Shown here: in pieces, positions 9,216 through 19,025 of the stretch
How positions within the stretch are numbered: position 1 is the first letter of the stretch
Layout of the letters: the number at the start of each line of letters is the position of its first letter
Assembly (NCBI RefSeq): GCF_008704425.1
Contig: NZ_CP023696.1
Span: 4,876,501 to 4,940,500, forward strand
Reading direction: 5' to 3'
DNA: 64,000 nucleotides
DNA from: Streptomyces fradiae ATCC 10745 = DSM 40063
GTDB taxonomy: Bacteria; Actinomycetota; Actinomycetes; Streptomycetales; Streptomycetaceae
Program-made: the position numbers and the translations under genes
Notes under the pieces: generated by a model
What the model saw: the letters and a program-made list of their open reading frames with translations, nothing else
What the model was told of the DNA's origin: nothing
Databases searched by the model: none

Positions 9216-9512
9216 ATGCCTGGCATCACGCGCGAGGAGGTCGCCCACCTCGCCCGGCTGGCGCGTCTGGAGCTGAAGGACGAAGAGGTCGACCACTTCG
9301 CCACCCAGCTCGACGACATCATCGGCGCGGTCGCCCGCGTCTCCGAGGTCGCCGACCAAGACGTCCCGCCGACCTCCCACCCGCTGCCGCTGACCAACGT
9401 CATGCGCGCGGACGAGGTCCGTCCGTCGCTCACCCCCGAGCAGGCGCTCTCCGGCGCGCCCGCCCAGGAGAAGCAGCGTTTCAAGGTGCCGCAGATCCTC
9501 GGGGAGGACTGA
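9216..9512 (+). CDS. gatC: Asp/Glu-tRNA amidotransferase subunit GatC
   Basis: 98 aa, standard length. GatC is the small linker of the GatCAB complex, which converts Glu-tRNA(Gln) and Asp-tRNA(Asn) to Gln-tRNA(Gln) and Asn-tRNA(Asn) in organisms lacking the corresponding synthetases. Typical start GITREEVAHLARLARLEL and C-terminal LREDEVxPSLTPEQAL-like region (MRADEVRPSLTPEQAL). First gene of gatC-gatA-small ORF-gatB; gatA begins 5 bp after the stop. Confidence 0.96.
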   Translation: MPGITREEVAHLARLARLELKDEEVDHFATQLDDIIGAVARVSEVADQDVPPTSHPLPLTNVMRADEVRPSLTPEQALSGAPAQEKQRFKVPQILGED

Positions 9513-9517
9513 CCGAC

Positions 9518-11013
<1,496 letters not shown>

Positions 11014-11017
<4 letters not shown>

Positions 11018-11253
11018 GTGCACTGTCCAAGGCCAAAGGCTTCCGTAGCTCGAAGTCCGGTCTCTACATCTCGATGGCCACGTCCGCGTTCGGCGCGGTC
11101 GGCGTGGTCAAGCAGATCAAGAAGGCCCGTGGCGAGAGCGACATGCTCCGGCTCGTCGACGCCGTCGTCACCGGCGTCGCCGTCGTCACCAACCTCGCCA
11201 TCCTCTACCGCGAGGTGAAGCGCCTCGGCGACGACGACGTCCTGCTGGGCTGA
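11014..11253 (+). CDS. Small conserved protein between gatA and gatB
   Basis: 79 aa, GTG start overlapping the gatA stop (GTGA). Basic N-terminus (SALSKAKGFRSSKSGLYIS), an amphipathic helix with VGVVKQIKKARGES, then a hydrophobic segment LVDAVVTGVAVVTNLAILY that could be a single membrane helix, ending REVKRLGDDDVLLG. No recognised domain. The coupling on both sides and the near-100% GC3 argue that it is real and co-translated with the amidotransferase. Function unknown; a membrane anchor for the complex is only a guess. gatB begins 16 bp later. Confidence 0.8.
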
Positions 11254-11269
11254 GAAGGAAGTTTTCACC

Positions 11270-12784
11270 GTGACCACCACGACCGACCTGGTGTCGTACG
11301 AGGACGCTCTCGCGACGTACGACCCCGTCATGGGCCTTGAGGTCCATGTCGAACTCGGCACCAAGACCAAGATGTTCTGCGGCTGCTCCACCGAGCTGGG
11401 CGCCGAGCCGAACACCCAGACCTGCCCGGTCTGCCTCGGCATGCCCGGCGCGCTGCCCGTCGTCAACGCGACCGGCGTCGAGTCCGCGATCAGGATCGGC
11501 CTCGCACTGAACTGCGAGATCGCCGAATGGTGCCGTTTCGCCCGGAAGAACTACTTCTATCCGGACATGCCGAAGAACTTCCAGACCTCCCAGTACGACG
11601 AGCCGATCGCCTTCAACGGCTACCTGGACGTCCAGCTGGAGGACGGCGAGGTCTTCCGCGTGGAGATCGAGCGCGCCCACATGGAGGAGGACACCGGCAA
11701 GTCGACCCACGTCGGCGGCGCCACCGGCCGCATCCACGGCGCGTCCCACTCGCTGCTCGACTACAACCGCGCCGGCATCCCGCTGATCGAGATCGTCACC
11801 AAGCCGATCGTCGGCGCAGGCGACCGCGCCCCCGAGGTCGCCAAGGCGTACGTCGCCGAGCTGCGTGCCCTCATCCGCGCCCTCGGCGTCTCCGAGGCGC
11901 GCATGGAGATGGGCCAGATGCGCTGCGACGTCAACCTGTCGCTGCGCCCCATCGGCACGGAGAAGTTCGGCACCCGCAGCGAGACGAAGAACGTCAACTC
12001 GCTCCGGTCGGTCGAGCGGGCCGTGCGCTACGAGGTCCAGCGGCACGCCGCGGTCCTCATCGGCGGCGGCACGATCGTGCAGGAGACCCGCCACTTCCAC
12101 GAGGACGACGGCTCCACGACGTCCGGCCGGGTCAAGGAGGAGGCGGAGGACTACCGCTACTTCCCCGAGCCCGACCTCGTGCCCGTCGCCCCGTCCCGCG
12201 AGTGGGTCGAGGAGATCCGCGCCGGGCTCCCCGAGCTGCCGCGCGTGCGCCGCAACCGGCTGCGCGAGGAGTGGGGCGTGACCGCACTGGACATGCAGTC
12301 CATCCTCAACGCGGGCGCGCTCGACCTGATCACCGCCACGATCGACGCGGGCGCCCCGGCCGACCAGGCCCGCAAGTGGTGGATGGGCGAGCTGTCCCGG
12401 CACGCCAACGAGACCGGCACGTCCCTGGACGAGCTGGCGATCACCCCGGCGCAGGTCGCCCGGGTGGCCGAGCTGGTGTCCCGCGGCGACCTCAACGACA
12501 AGCTGGCCCGCCAGGTCATCGAGGGCGTCCTGGTGGGCGAGGGTGACCCGGACACCGTCGTGGAGAAGCGCGGCCTGAAGGTCGTCTCCGACGAGGGCGC
12601 CCTGGGTGCCGCCGTCGACGAGGCCATCGCCGGCAACGCCGCCATCGCCGACAAGATCCGCGGCGGCAAGGTCGCCGCGGCCGGCGCGCTGGTCGGCGCG
12701 GTCATGAAGGCCACGCGCGGCCAGGCCGACGCCGCGCGGGTGCGCGAGCTGATCCTGGAGAGGCTGGGCGTCACCGAGGGCTGA
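11270..12784 (+). CDS. gatB: Asp/Glu-tRNA amidotransferase subunit GatB
   Basis: 504 aa, kinase-like subunit that phosphorylates the tRNA-bound Glu/Asp and performs the amide transfer. Signature GLEVHVELGTKTKMFCGC, zinc cysteines in CGC and CPVCLGMPG, DYNRAGIPLIEIV, and a C-terminal YqeY-type helical domain from about residue 350. GTG start at 11270 after GAGAAGGAAG. Ends the operon; a strong hairpin follows. Confidence 0.97.
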   Translation: MTTTTDLVSYEDALATYDPVMGLEVHVELGTKTKMFCGCSTELGAEPNTQTCPVCLGMPGALPVVNATGVESAIRIGLALNCEIAEWCRFARKNYFYPDMPKNFQTSQYDEPIAFNGYLDVQLEDGEVFRVEIERAHMEEDTGKSTHVGGATGRIHGASHSLLDYNRAGIPLIEIVTKPIVGAGDRAPEVAKAYVAELRALIRALGVSEARMEMGQMRCDVNLSLRPIGTEKFGTRSETKNVNSLRSVERAVRYEVQRHAAVLIGGGTIVQETRHFHEDDGSTTSGRVKEEAEDYRYFPEPDLVPVAPSREWVEEIRAGLPELPRVRRNRLREEWGVTALDMQSILNAGALDLITATIDAGAPADQARKWWMGELSRHANETGTSLDELAITPAQVARVAELVSRGDLNDKLARQVIEGVLVGEGDPDTVVEKRGLKVVSDEGALGAAVDEAIAGNAAIADKIRGGKVAAAGALVGAVMKATRGQADAARVRELILERLGVTEG

Positions 12785-12807
12785 CGACCGGCCCCGCACG
12801 GCGTACG

Positions 12808-12840
12808 AGGGCGGCGCACCGGCACCGGTGTGCCGCCCTT
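12808..12840 (+). terminator. Terminator after gatB
   Basis: Stem arms 12808-12822 and 12825-12839, 15 bp with a single G-U pair, ending CCCTT. No uridine run, as is usual in Streptomyces. Confidence 0.75.
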
Positions 12841-13123
12841 CCGCGCGCCCGGCGCCCTCCTGCCAGCCCGTCGCCGTCCTGCGGGCCCGCCGCCCTTCCA
12901 CGGGCCCGACGTCGCCCTCGTGCGTCCCCGGCGGCCCGCCGCAGGCTCCGCGTCCGCGCGTCGCGGTGCCGCTGTTCCCGCGGTCCCGCCTCTGTGAGTA
13001 ACCCCACGAAACGGACAAAGGATCTCTTTTCGCTGCAAGAGTTGTTCCCGTCGCGGTCGTGCGTTCCTCCGGGAAGTTCCCGGTGTCGCGGAAGCAGGAC
13101 CCCCCTATCAGGGAGCGAAGCCC
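12841..13123. other. Gap between gatB terminator and MMPL gene
   Basis: No gene seen. The first ~170 bp are GC-rich spacer. From 13010 the composition drops and CTCTT...AAGAG can pair. A perfect palindrome, CCGGGAA-G-TTCCCGG, lies at 13069-13083, 41 bp before the MMPL start; it is a candidate operator. GGGAG near 13111 is the ribosome site of the TTG start. Confidence 0.6.
13069..13083 (+). promoter_or_regulatory. 15-bp palindrome before MMPL gene
   Basis: CCGGGAA-G-TTCCCGG, perfect 7-bp arms around a single base, 41 bp upstream of the MMPL TTG start. Shape and position fit a dimeric repressor site. No regulator gene adjoins it, so the binding protein is unknown. Confidence 0.45.
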
Positions 13124-15538
13124 TTGGCAGCCATCGCCCGCTGGTGCGTGCGCCACCGAATCGTCACCGTACTGCTGTGGCTCGCCGCGCTCGTCGGCGT
13201 CACGGTCGCCTCCGCGGTGGCCGGGTCCGCGTACTCCAACGACTACGAGGTGCCGGGCACCGAGTCCGGACGCGCCACGGCCGTGCTCCAGGAGGCGTTC
13301 CCCGGCCGCGGCGGCGACAGCGCCACCGTGGTGTGGCACACGGAGAGCGGCGACGTACGCGGCGGGGACGTCGAGCGGCGCGTCACGGCCCTGCTCGACG
13401 ACGTCCGGAGCCTGCCCGGCGTGGCCGCCGTGACCGGCCCGTACGGCCCCGCGCAGCCCGCCGCGGCGGACGCCCCCGCCGGCGACCCCGCCCAGGCCCG
13501 CACCGGCGCCGAGGGCACGGCCCGGGCGCAGGGCACCGCCCCGCAGGAGGCTCAGGGCCAGAACACCCAGGCCCAGAGCGAACAGTCCCAGAACGCCCAG
13601 GCCCCGGGCGGGGCCCAGAGCGCTCGGGACCAGGCCGCCGCCGGGACCGCCGCCGAGGCCGCGAGCAACCAGATCAGCGCCGACGGCCGCACCGCCTACG
13701 CCACCGTCACCTTCGACGGCCTCGCCGAGGACATACCCGAGACCCAGGCCCGCGCCCTGGTCGACACCGTGGGCGCCGCCTCCGGCGACGGCCTGGACGT
13801 CGAGGTGGGCGGCACGGTCGCCACCCTCGCCAAGGGCGGCGGCTCCCACACCGCGGAGATGGTCGGCGTCGCCGTCGCCGCCGTCGTCCTCTTCCTGGCC
13901 TTCGGCTCCCTGGCCGCGAGCGTCCTGCCCATCGCCACCGCACTCGTCAGCGTCGGCACCGCGTACGCGGGGATATCCCTGCTCGGCCATGTGATGACCG
14001 TGGCGGACTTCGCCCCGATGCTCGGCCTGCTCATCGGCCTCGGCGTCGGCATCGACTACGCGCTGTTCATCGTCACCCGCCACCGCAAGGGCCTCAAGCG
14101 GGGCCTCGGCGTCGCGGAGGCCGCGCGGAACGCGGTCGCGACCACCGGCCGTGCCGTCGTCTTCGCCGGGGCCACCGTCTGCATCGCCCTGCTCGGGATG
14201 CTCATCCTGCGCCTGAACTTCCTCAACGGCGTCGCCGTCGCCGCCTCGCTGACCGTCGTCCTCACCGTCGCCGCGTCCGTCACGCTGCTGCCCGCCCTGC
14301 TGTCCCTCATCGGCATGCGCGCCCTGTCCCGCCGCGAGCGCCGCCGCCTGGCCGAGCACGGCCCGGAGCCGGAGGTGCCGACCGGGTTCGCCGCCCGCTG
14401 GTCCGCGTTCGTGGAGCGCCACCCGAAGAAGCTGGGCGCCGTCGCCGCCGTCGTGATGCTGGTCCTCGCCCTGCCGACGCTCTCCCTGCGCCTGGGCACC
14501 TCCGACCAGGGCAACGACCCCGCGTCGACGACCACCCGGCAGGCCTACGACATGCTGGCCGACGGCTTCGGCCCCGGCGTCAACGGCCCCCTCACCCTCG
14601 TCGCCGAGATGGAGGGCGCGAACGACCGCCTGGCCCTGAACCAGCTGTCCGACCAGCTCCGCGCGACGCCCGGCGTCGAGTCGGTCGGCCCCGTCGCGTA
14701 CGGGGGCGGCGACACGGCGGTCCTCACCGTCGTACCGGACTCCGCGCCCCAGTCGCAGCAGACCAGCGACCTGGTGGACCGGCTGCGCTCCGACGTGCTG
14801 CCCGCCGCCGAGTCCGGGACCTCCCTCGACGTCCACGTGGGCGGCATCACGGCCGCGTACGACGACTTCGCGCAGGTCATCATCGGCAAGCTGCCGCTGT
14901 TCGTCGGCGTGGTGATCGCGCTCGGCTGCGTCCTGCTGCTGCTCGCCTTCCGGTCCGTCGGCATCCCGCTGAAGGCCGCGGCGATGAACGTGGCGGCCGT
15001 CGCGTCGGCCTTCGGAGTCGTGGTGGCCATCTTCCAGTGGGGCTGGGGCAGCGAGCTGCTCGGGCTCGGGCGGGCCGGACCCATCGAGCCGTTCCTGCCG
15101 GTGATCGCCGTGTCCGTGCTGTTCGGGCTGTCCATGGACTACCAGGTGTTCCTGGTCAGCCGGATGTACGAGGAGTGGCTGGAGACCGGCGACAACCGGC
15201 GGGCGGTCCGGGTCGGGCTCGCCGAGACCAGCCGGGTGATCAACTCCGCCGCCGTCATCATGATCGCCGTGTTCCTGGCGTTCGTCCTCTCCGGCGACCG
15301 GGTGATCGCGATGTTCGGCATCGGGCTCGCCGCGGCCGTCGCCCTGGACGCGTTCGTCCTGCGGACCCTGCTCGTACCGGCCCTGATGCACATGCTCGGC
15401 GGCGCCAACTGGTGGCTGCCCCGCTCGCTCGACCGCTGGCTGCCGCGCATCAGCATCGAGGCGCCGGAGAGCCGCGAGCCCGCTCGTGCGAGGATCGCCC
15501 CGCAGCGCGCGAGCGGCGAAGGGGAGCTCGTGCCGTAG
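13124..15538 (+). CDS. MMPL/RND-superfamily transporter
   Basis: 804 aa with the duplicated RND layout: TM1 (VTVLLWLAALVGVTVASAVA), a periplasmic loop to about 240, TM2-6 at about 245-415, second loop to about 580, TM7-12 to about 770. GIDYALF and SMDYQVF mark the TM4/TM10 aspartates used for proton coupling. This is the MmpL/ActII-3 type that exports lipids or small hydrophobic molecules; the substrate is unknown. Residues ~110-185 are a Gln/Ala-rich insertion (repeats such as AQGQNTQAQSEQSQNAQA) inside loop 1. TTG start chosen because GGGAG precedes it and TM1 begins at once. A GNAT gene follows 33 bp downstream. Confidence 0.9.
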   Translation: MAAIARWCVRHRIVTVLLWLAALVGVTVASAVAGSAYSNDYEVPGTESGRATAVLQEAFPGRGGDSATVVWHTESGDVRGGDVERRVTALLDDVRSLPGVAAVTGPYGPAQPAAADAPAGDPAQARTGAEGTARAQGTAPQEAQGQNTQAQSEQSQNAQAPGGAQSARDQAAAGTAAEAASNQISADGRTAYATVTFDGLAEDIPETQARALVDTVGAASGDGLDVEVGGTVATLAKGGGSHTAEMVGVAVAAVVLFLAFGSLAASVLPIATALVSVGTAYAGISLLGHVMTVADFAPMLGLLIGLGVGIDYALFIVTRHRKGLKRGLGVAEAARNAVATTGRAVVFAGATVCIALLGMLILRLNFLNGVAVAASLTVVLTVAASVTLLPALLSLIGMRALSRRERRRLAEHGPEPEVPTGFAARWSAFVERHPKKLGAVAAVVMLVLALPTLSLRLGTSDQGNDPASTTTRQAYDMLADGFGPGVNGPLTLVAEMEGANDRLALNQLSDQLRATPGVESVGPVAYGGGDTAVLTVVPDSAPQSQQTSDLVDRLRSDVLPAAESGTSLDVHVGGITAAYDDFAQVIIGKLPLFVGVVIALGCVLLLLAFRSVGIPLKAAAMNVAAVASAFGVVVAIFQWGWGSELLGLGRAGPIEPFLPVIAVSVLFGLSMDYQVFLVSRMYEEWLETGDNRRAVRVGLAETSRVINSAAVIMIAVFLAFVLSGDRVIAMFGIGLAAAVALDAFVLRTLLVPALMHMLGGANWWLPRSLDRWLPRISIEAPESREPARARIAPQRASGEGELVP

Positions 15539-15571
15539 GCCCGCCGCACCGGCGGGGGAGGGGGAAGCACC

Positions 15572-16144
15572 ATGAGCGTCTTCAGCCGGTCCCTGGGGGA
15601 CGGCGCCGAGCTCGGCCCGCTGGAGCCCTGGCAGGCCGAGGAGTACCTGGCCCACCTGGACCGGGGCCGCGAGCACATCGGGCGGTTCATCCCGCTCCCG
15701 GACGTCGCCCCGGACGTGCCGTCCGCGCGGGCCTTCCTCCAGGCCTACGCCGACAAGACCGCCGCCGACACGGGCCGCATCTGGGGCATCCGCCAGGACG
15801 GGACCCTGGTCGGCGGGGTGCTGTTCCGGACCATGGACCCCGCCGCGGGCACCTGCGAGGCGGGCTGCTGGCTGGAGCCCGCCGCCGTGGGGCGGGGGCT
15901 GGTGACCCGCGCGGCGCGCGTCATCATCGACTGGGCGGTCGACGTGCGCGGGATGCACCGGGTCGAGTGGCAGGTCGCCTCGGGGAACACCGCGAGCGTC
16001 AACGTCGCCAGGCGGCTCGGCATGACCCGCGAGGGTGTCCTGCGCGAGAGCCGCGTCCACCGGGGCGTACGGCTCGACATCGAGGTCTGGTCCGTCCTGG
16101 CCCCCGAGTGGCGGGCCCTGCGCGCGGGCGGGGCGGGCGCGTAG
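15572..16144 (+). CDS. GNAT acetyltransferase, RimJ/RimL type
   Basis: 190 aa. RimJ/RimL-like organisation: WQAEEYLAHLDRGREHIGRFIPLP, then GVLFRTMDP, EAGCWLEPAAVGRGLVTRAARVIIDWA (acetyl-CoA pyrophosphate loop, GRGLVT), HRVEWQVASGNTASVNVARRLGMTREGVLRE. Probably N-acetylates a protein or small-molecule amine; substrate not determinable. GGGGGAGGGGG ribosome site. Same direction as the MMPL gene, so may be co-transcribed. Confidence 0.87.
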   Translation: MSVFSRSLGDGAELGPLEPWQAEEYLAHLDRGREHIGRFIPLPDVAPDVPSARAFLQAYADKTAADTGRIWGIRQDGTLVGGVLFRTMDPAAGTCEAGCWLEPAAVGRGLVTRAARVIIDWAVDVRGMHRVEWQVASGNTASVNVARRLGMTREGVLRESRVHRGVRLDIEVWSVLAPEWRALRAGGAGA

Positions 16145-16187
16145 CGGCGGGGCGGGCGGGCGCGGCGAGGGGCGGGCGGCGCCGTGA

Positions 16188-16227
16188 CCCGCCCGGTCGT
16201 GCGGACGCCCGCCCGGTCGTGCGGACG
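16188..16227. repeat. Perfect 2 x 20-bp tandem repeat
   Basis: Two back-to-back identical 20-bp units starting CCCGCCCGG at 16188 and 16208, between the convergent GNAT and sugar dehydrogenase genes. Probably slippage; no function suggested. Confidence 0.8.
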
Positions 16228-16338
16228 GGCGGCCTGTGCGGCGCGGAGGCGGACGGCCGGTGCGGCGCCGGTGCAGCGGCGCGGCGCCGGGTGCGGGAGG
16301 CCGCCCGAAGGCCCCGGACGGCCCTGCCCCGCCTCCTC

Positions 16339-17511
16339 CTACCGCACCTCCAGGAGGAGGATGCGGTCGTCTCCGGCCTCCGGGGTGCCCCGGGTGTCGG
16401 TCTCGCTCGTGACGAGCCACAGGCGGTCGCCGCCCGCCGCCGCCACGGTGCGCAGCCGCCCGTACTCGCCCTCCAGGAACGCCTGGGGCGCCGCCGACGG
16501 CCTCTCGCCCGCCATGGGGATCCGCCACAGCCGCTCACCGCGCAGCCCGGCCATCCACACCGACCCGCGCGCCACGGCGATGCCGCTCGGCGAGGCGTCG
16601 GCCGTCGGCCACTGCGCCACCGGCTCGGTGAAGCCGGCGCCGCCGTCCTTGCCCTCGGTCTCCGGCCAGCCGTAGTTGCCGCCCGGCTTGATCAGGTTCA
16701 GCTCGTCCCAGGTGTTCTGCCCGAACTCGGCCGCCCACAGCCGCTTCTGCCCGTCCCAGGCGAGGCCCTGGACGTTGCGGTGCCCGTACGAGTAGACGAC
16801 CGAGTCCGCCTCCGGGTTGCCGTGCACGGGCTGACCGTCCGGGGTCATCCGGAGGATCTTGCCGCCCAGCGACGCCTTGTCCTGCGACAGTCCCGTGTCG
16901 CCGGTCTCGCCGGTGCCCGCGTACAGCATGCCGTCCGGGCCGAAGGCGATGCGGCCGCCGTTGTGGACCACGCCCTTGGGGATGCCCCGCAGCACCGTGT
17001 CGGGCGCGCCGAGCCGCTGCCCGGCCGGGCGGGACTCGTCGTACAGCAGGCGGGCGATCCGGTTGTCGGACTCGGTGGTGAAGTACGCGTACACCAGCCG
17101 GTCCTCGGCGAACTTCGGCGACAGCGCGATGCCGAGCAGCCCGCCCTCCCCGCCGGGCGCCACTCCCGGCACCTCGCCGAGCACGGTCAGCTCGCCGCTC
17201 TCGGCGTCGACGCGCGTGATGGTGCCCTCGTCGCGGGAGGAGACCAGCAGGTCGCCGCCGGGCAGCGGGGCCAGCCCCCAGGGCGACTCGAGCCCCTGGG
17301 CGACCGTCGACACCACCCGCACCGAGCCCTTCGCGGGCGGAGCGGACGGGGAGGGCGAGGCGGACGCCGGTGCGGCGGCGGACGCGGTGGAGCCGGCCGT
17401 CGGCGTGCCGGCCGCGGGGCTCGCCGGGCCGCTCCCCCCGTCCGCCGTACACCCGGTCGCCAGCAGCAGAGCGGCAGCGGCCGACACAGCCGTCACAGCG
17501 GGACGTCTCAC
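16339..17511 (-). CDS. PQQ-type glucose/sorbosone dehydrogenase family lipoprotein
   Basis: 390 aa. N-terminus RRPAVTAVSAAAALLLATGC looks like a lipoprotein signal with Cys at about residue 21, followed by a ~50-residue Ser/Pro/Ala linker. The body is the GSDH beta-propeller: LESPWGLAPLPGGDLLVSSRDEGTI, GLLGIALSPKF, VYAYFTT, VHNGGRIAFGPDGMLYAGTGETGD, YSYGHRNVQGLAWD, LWAAEFGQNTWDELNLIKPGGNYGWPE. These fit a secreted, membrane-tethered PQQ-dependent sugar oxidase or propeller protein. GTG 17511 is chosen for its ribosome site (GAACGAGGAAC) and signal; the longer in-frame upstream stretch is low-complexity. Actual enzyme activity is unproven. Confidence 0.85.
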   Translation of the reverse strand: MRRPAVTAVSAAAALLLATGCTADGGSGPASPAAGTPTAGSTASAAAPASASPSPSAPPAKGSVRVVSTVAQGLESPWGLAPLPGGDLLVSSRDEGTITRVDAESGELTVLGEVPGVAPGGEGGLLGIALSPKFAEDRLVYAYFTTESDNRIARLLYDESRPAGQRLGAPDTVLRGIPKGVVHNGGRIAFGPDGMLYAGTGETGDTGLSQDKASLGGKILRMTPDGQPVHGNPEADSVVYSYGHRNVQGLAWDGQKRLWAAEFGQNTWDELNLIKPGGNYGWPETEGKDGGAGFTEPVAQWPTADASPSGIAVARGSVWMAGLRGERLWRIPMAGERPSAAPQAFLEGEYGRLRTVAAAGGDRLWLVTSETDTRGTPEAGDDRILLLEVR

Positions 17512-17919
17512 GTTCCTCGTTCCTTCCCCGGCGGTGAGGTGGAGCCCGTTTCCGGACCAGCGTAGGGCTTCCCGGCCCCCGGCCACGGTCCGACCGGCGG
17601 CCCGGTCCGTGCCCTGGCCGCCGGGCGCGGAGGCCACGGGCCCCCGGTCGGCCGTCCACCGCACACCCCCTGCCTCGCGCAGCGGGGACGGCGGCGCACG
17701 CGCCACCGCGCCCCCGCCCGCAGCCGGGCACGACGGCCACCGCGCCACCGCCGGGGCAGGCCCACCGCGCCACCGCCCGCGCCCCCCGGCCGGGCGACGG
17801 CCACCGCGACGCTGGCCGGGCGACCGCCACCGCGACGCCGCCCGCGCCACCGCCGGGGGAGGCGGCCCGTCCCCCCCCCGCGCTCCCCGCCGGGGAGGGC
17901 GGCCCCGCGCGCCGCCGCC
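17512..17919. other. Gap with degenerate CACCGCG repeats
   Basis: About 400 bp between two minus-strand genes. From 17690 to 17880 it is made of loose copies of CCACCGCGCCACCGCC and GGCCGGGCGAC. Every frame here is Arg/Ala/Pro-rich and no frame shows a domain. I see no gene or clean hairpin, only simple-sequence spacer. Confidence 0.6.
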
Positions 17920-18951
17920 TCAGTCCCAGGAACCGCGGGCCGGCGGGAGGGCGGCGATCTCCGCCAGGTCGCGCGCCGTCAGCGCCAGCCGGGCCGCGCC
18001 GGCGTTCTCCACCGCCCAGCACTCCCGCTTCGTGCCCGGCACGGGGACGACGTGCCGCCCCTGCGCCAGCGTCCAGGCCAGCGCCACCTGCGCCGGGGTC
18101 ACCCCCGCCGCCGCGCCCCCGTGCCGCTGTGCCACCCGCCGCAGCCCCGCGACGAGCGGCTGGTTCGCGGCCATCATCTCGGCGGTGAAGCGCGGGTGCC
18201 GGGCCCGGGGGTCGTCCGGCTCGAACCCGCTCCCCGGCGTCAGCGTCCCCGTCAGGAAGCCGCTGCCGAGCGGCATCGCGGCCAGGAACCCCACCCCGCG
18301 CGCCGCGCACCACGGCAGCAGCCGCGCCAGCGCCTCCGGCGACCACACGGACAGCTCCGCCTGCACGGCGCTCACCGGGAAGACCTGCTGTACCCGGTCG
18401 AGTTGCCGAATCGTTCCGTCGTGCACGTCACGCCACCGGTACGCGCCGCTGTGCGGACCCGGGCGCCGCGCCCCCCGCACGCCCACGGCGCACCACCCCA
18501 GCGCGCGCACCTTCCCGGCGGTCACCAGCTCCGCCATCGCGCCCCAGGTCTCCTCGACCGGCACTTCCGGGTCGACCCGGTGCAGCTGGTACAGGTCGAT
18601 CACGTCCGTCTGGAGCCGCCGCAGCGAGGCGTCGCACGCGCGCCGCACGTACGAGGGGCGCCCGTTGGCCACGATGTGACCGTCGCCCACCAGCAGCCCG
18701 CACTTGGTCGCGACGAACGCGTCCGCGCGCCGCTCCCTGAGCACCCGGCCCAGCAGCAGCTCGTTGGTGAACGGCCCGTACATGTCGGCGGTGTCGAGGA
18801 GGCTCACCCCCGCGTCGAGCGCGGCGTGCACGGCGCGCAGCGAGCGGTCGCCGCGCTGCTGGGAGGTGCTGTACGCCCAGCTCATCGGCATGCAGCCGAG
18901 GCCGATCGCCCCCACGTCGAGCCCGGTCGCCCCGAGTGTCCTGCGCTCCAA
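17920..18951 (-). CDS. Aldo/keto reductase
   Basis: 343 aa NADPH-dependent TIM-barrel oxidoreductase. LERRTLGATGLDVGAIGLGCMPMSW start, catalytic Asp-Tyr in LDTADMYGP, Lys in ATKCGLLVG, His in LYQLHRVDP, and the late cofactor-binding VPVPGTKR. TTG 18951 is preferred because GGAGG lies 9 bases before it; an in-frame TTG at 18981 would add ten residues without a better site. Unlike typical members there is an Arg/Gly-rich insertion (GVRGARRPGPHSGAYRWRDV) in the middle of the barrel. Substrate unknown. Divergent from the 2-hydroxyacid dehydrogenase gene, 74 bp between starts. Confidence 0.87.
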   Translation of the reverse strand: MERRTLGATGLDVGAIGLGCMPMSWAYSTSQQRGDRSLRAVHAALDAGVSLLDTADMYGPFTNELLLGRVLRERRADAFVATKCGLLVGDGHIVANGRPSYVRRACDASLRRLQTDVIDLYQLHRVDPEVPVEETWGAMAELVTAGKVRALGWCAVGVRGARRPGPHSGAYRWRDVHDGTIRQLDRVQQVFPVSAVQAELSVWSPEALARLLPWCAARGVGFLAAMPLGSGFLTGTLTPGSGFEPDDPRARHPRFTAEMMAANQPLVAGLRRVAQRHGGAAAGVTPAQVALAWTLAQGRHVVPVPGTKRECWAVENAGAARLALTARDLAEIAALPPARGSWD

Positions 18952-19025
18952 CTCCCCGTTCCTCCCTGTGCGGCGCACCAAAACTAACCAATGGCGAGCC
19001 GTTTCCTTCGCCTAGCCTCCTGGGC

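Noticed and set aside
11186..16528. Very long open frame (about 1780 codons) on the minus strand
   Set aside because: It runs antisense to gatB, the MMPL gene and the GNAT gene, which have clear families. High-GC genomes lack stops in the antisense frame; its protein is Arg/Gly/His filler with no domain.
12994..17565. 1523-codon open frame on the plus strand
   Set aside because: Out-of-frame shadow of the MMPL gene and antisense of the sugar dehydrogenase; composition almost entirely Arg/Pro/Gly/His.
17690..17880. CACCGCG repeats as an operator array
   Set aside because: Copies are irregular in length and spacing and no symmetry is present.
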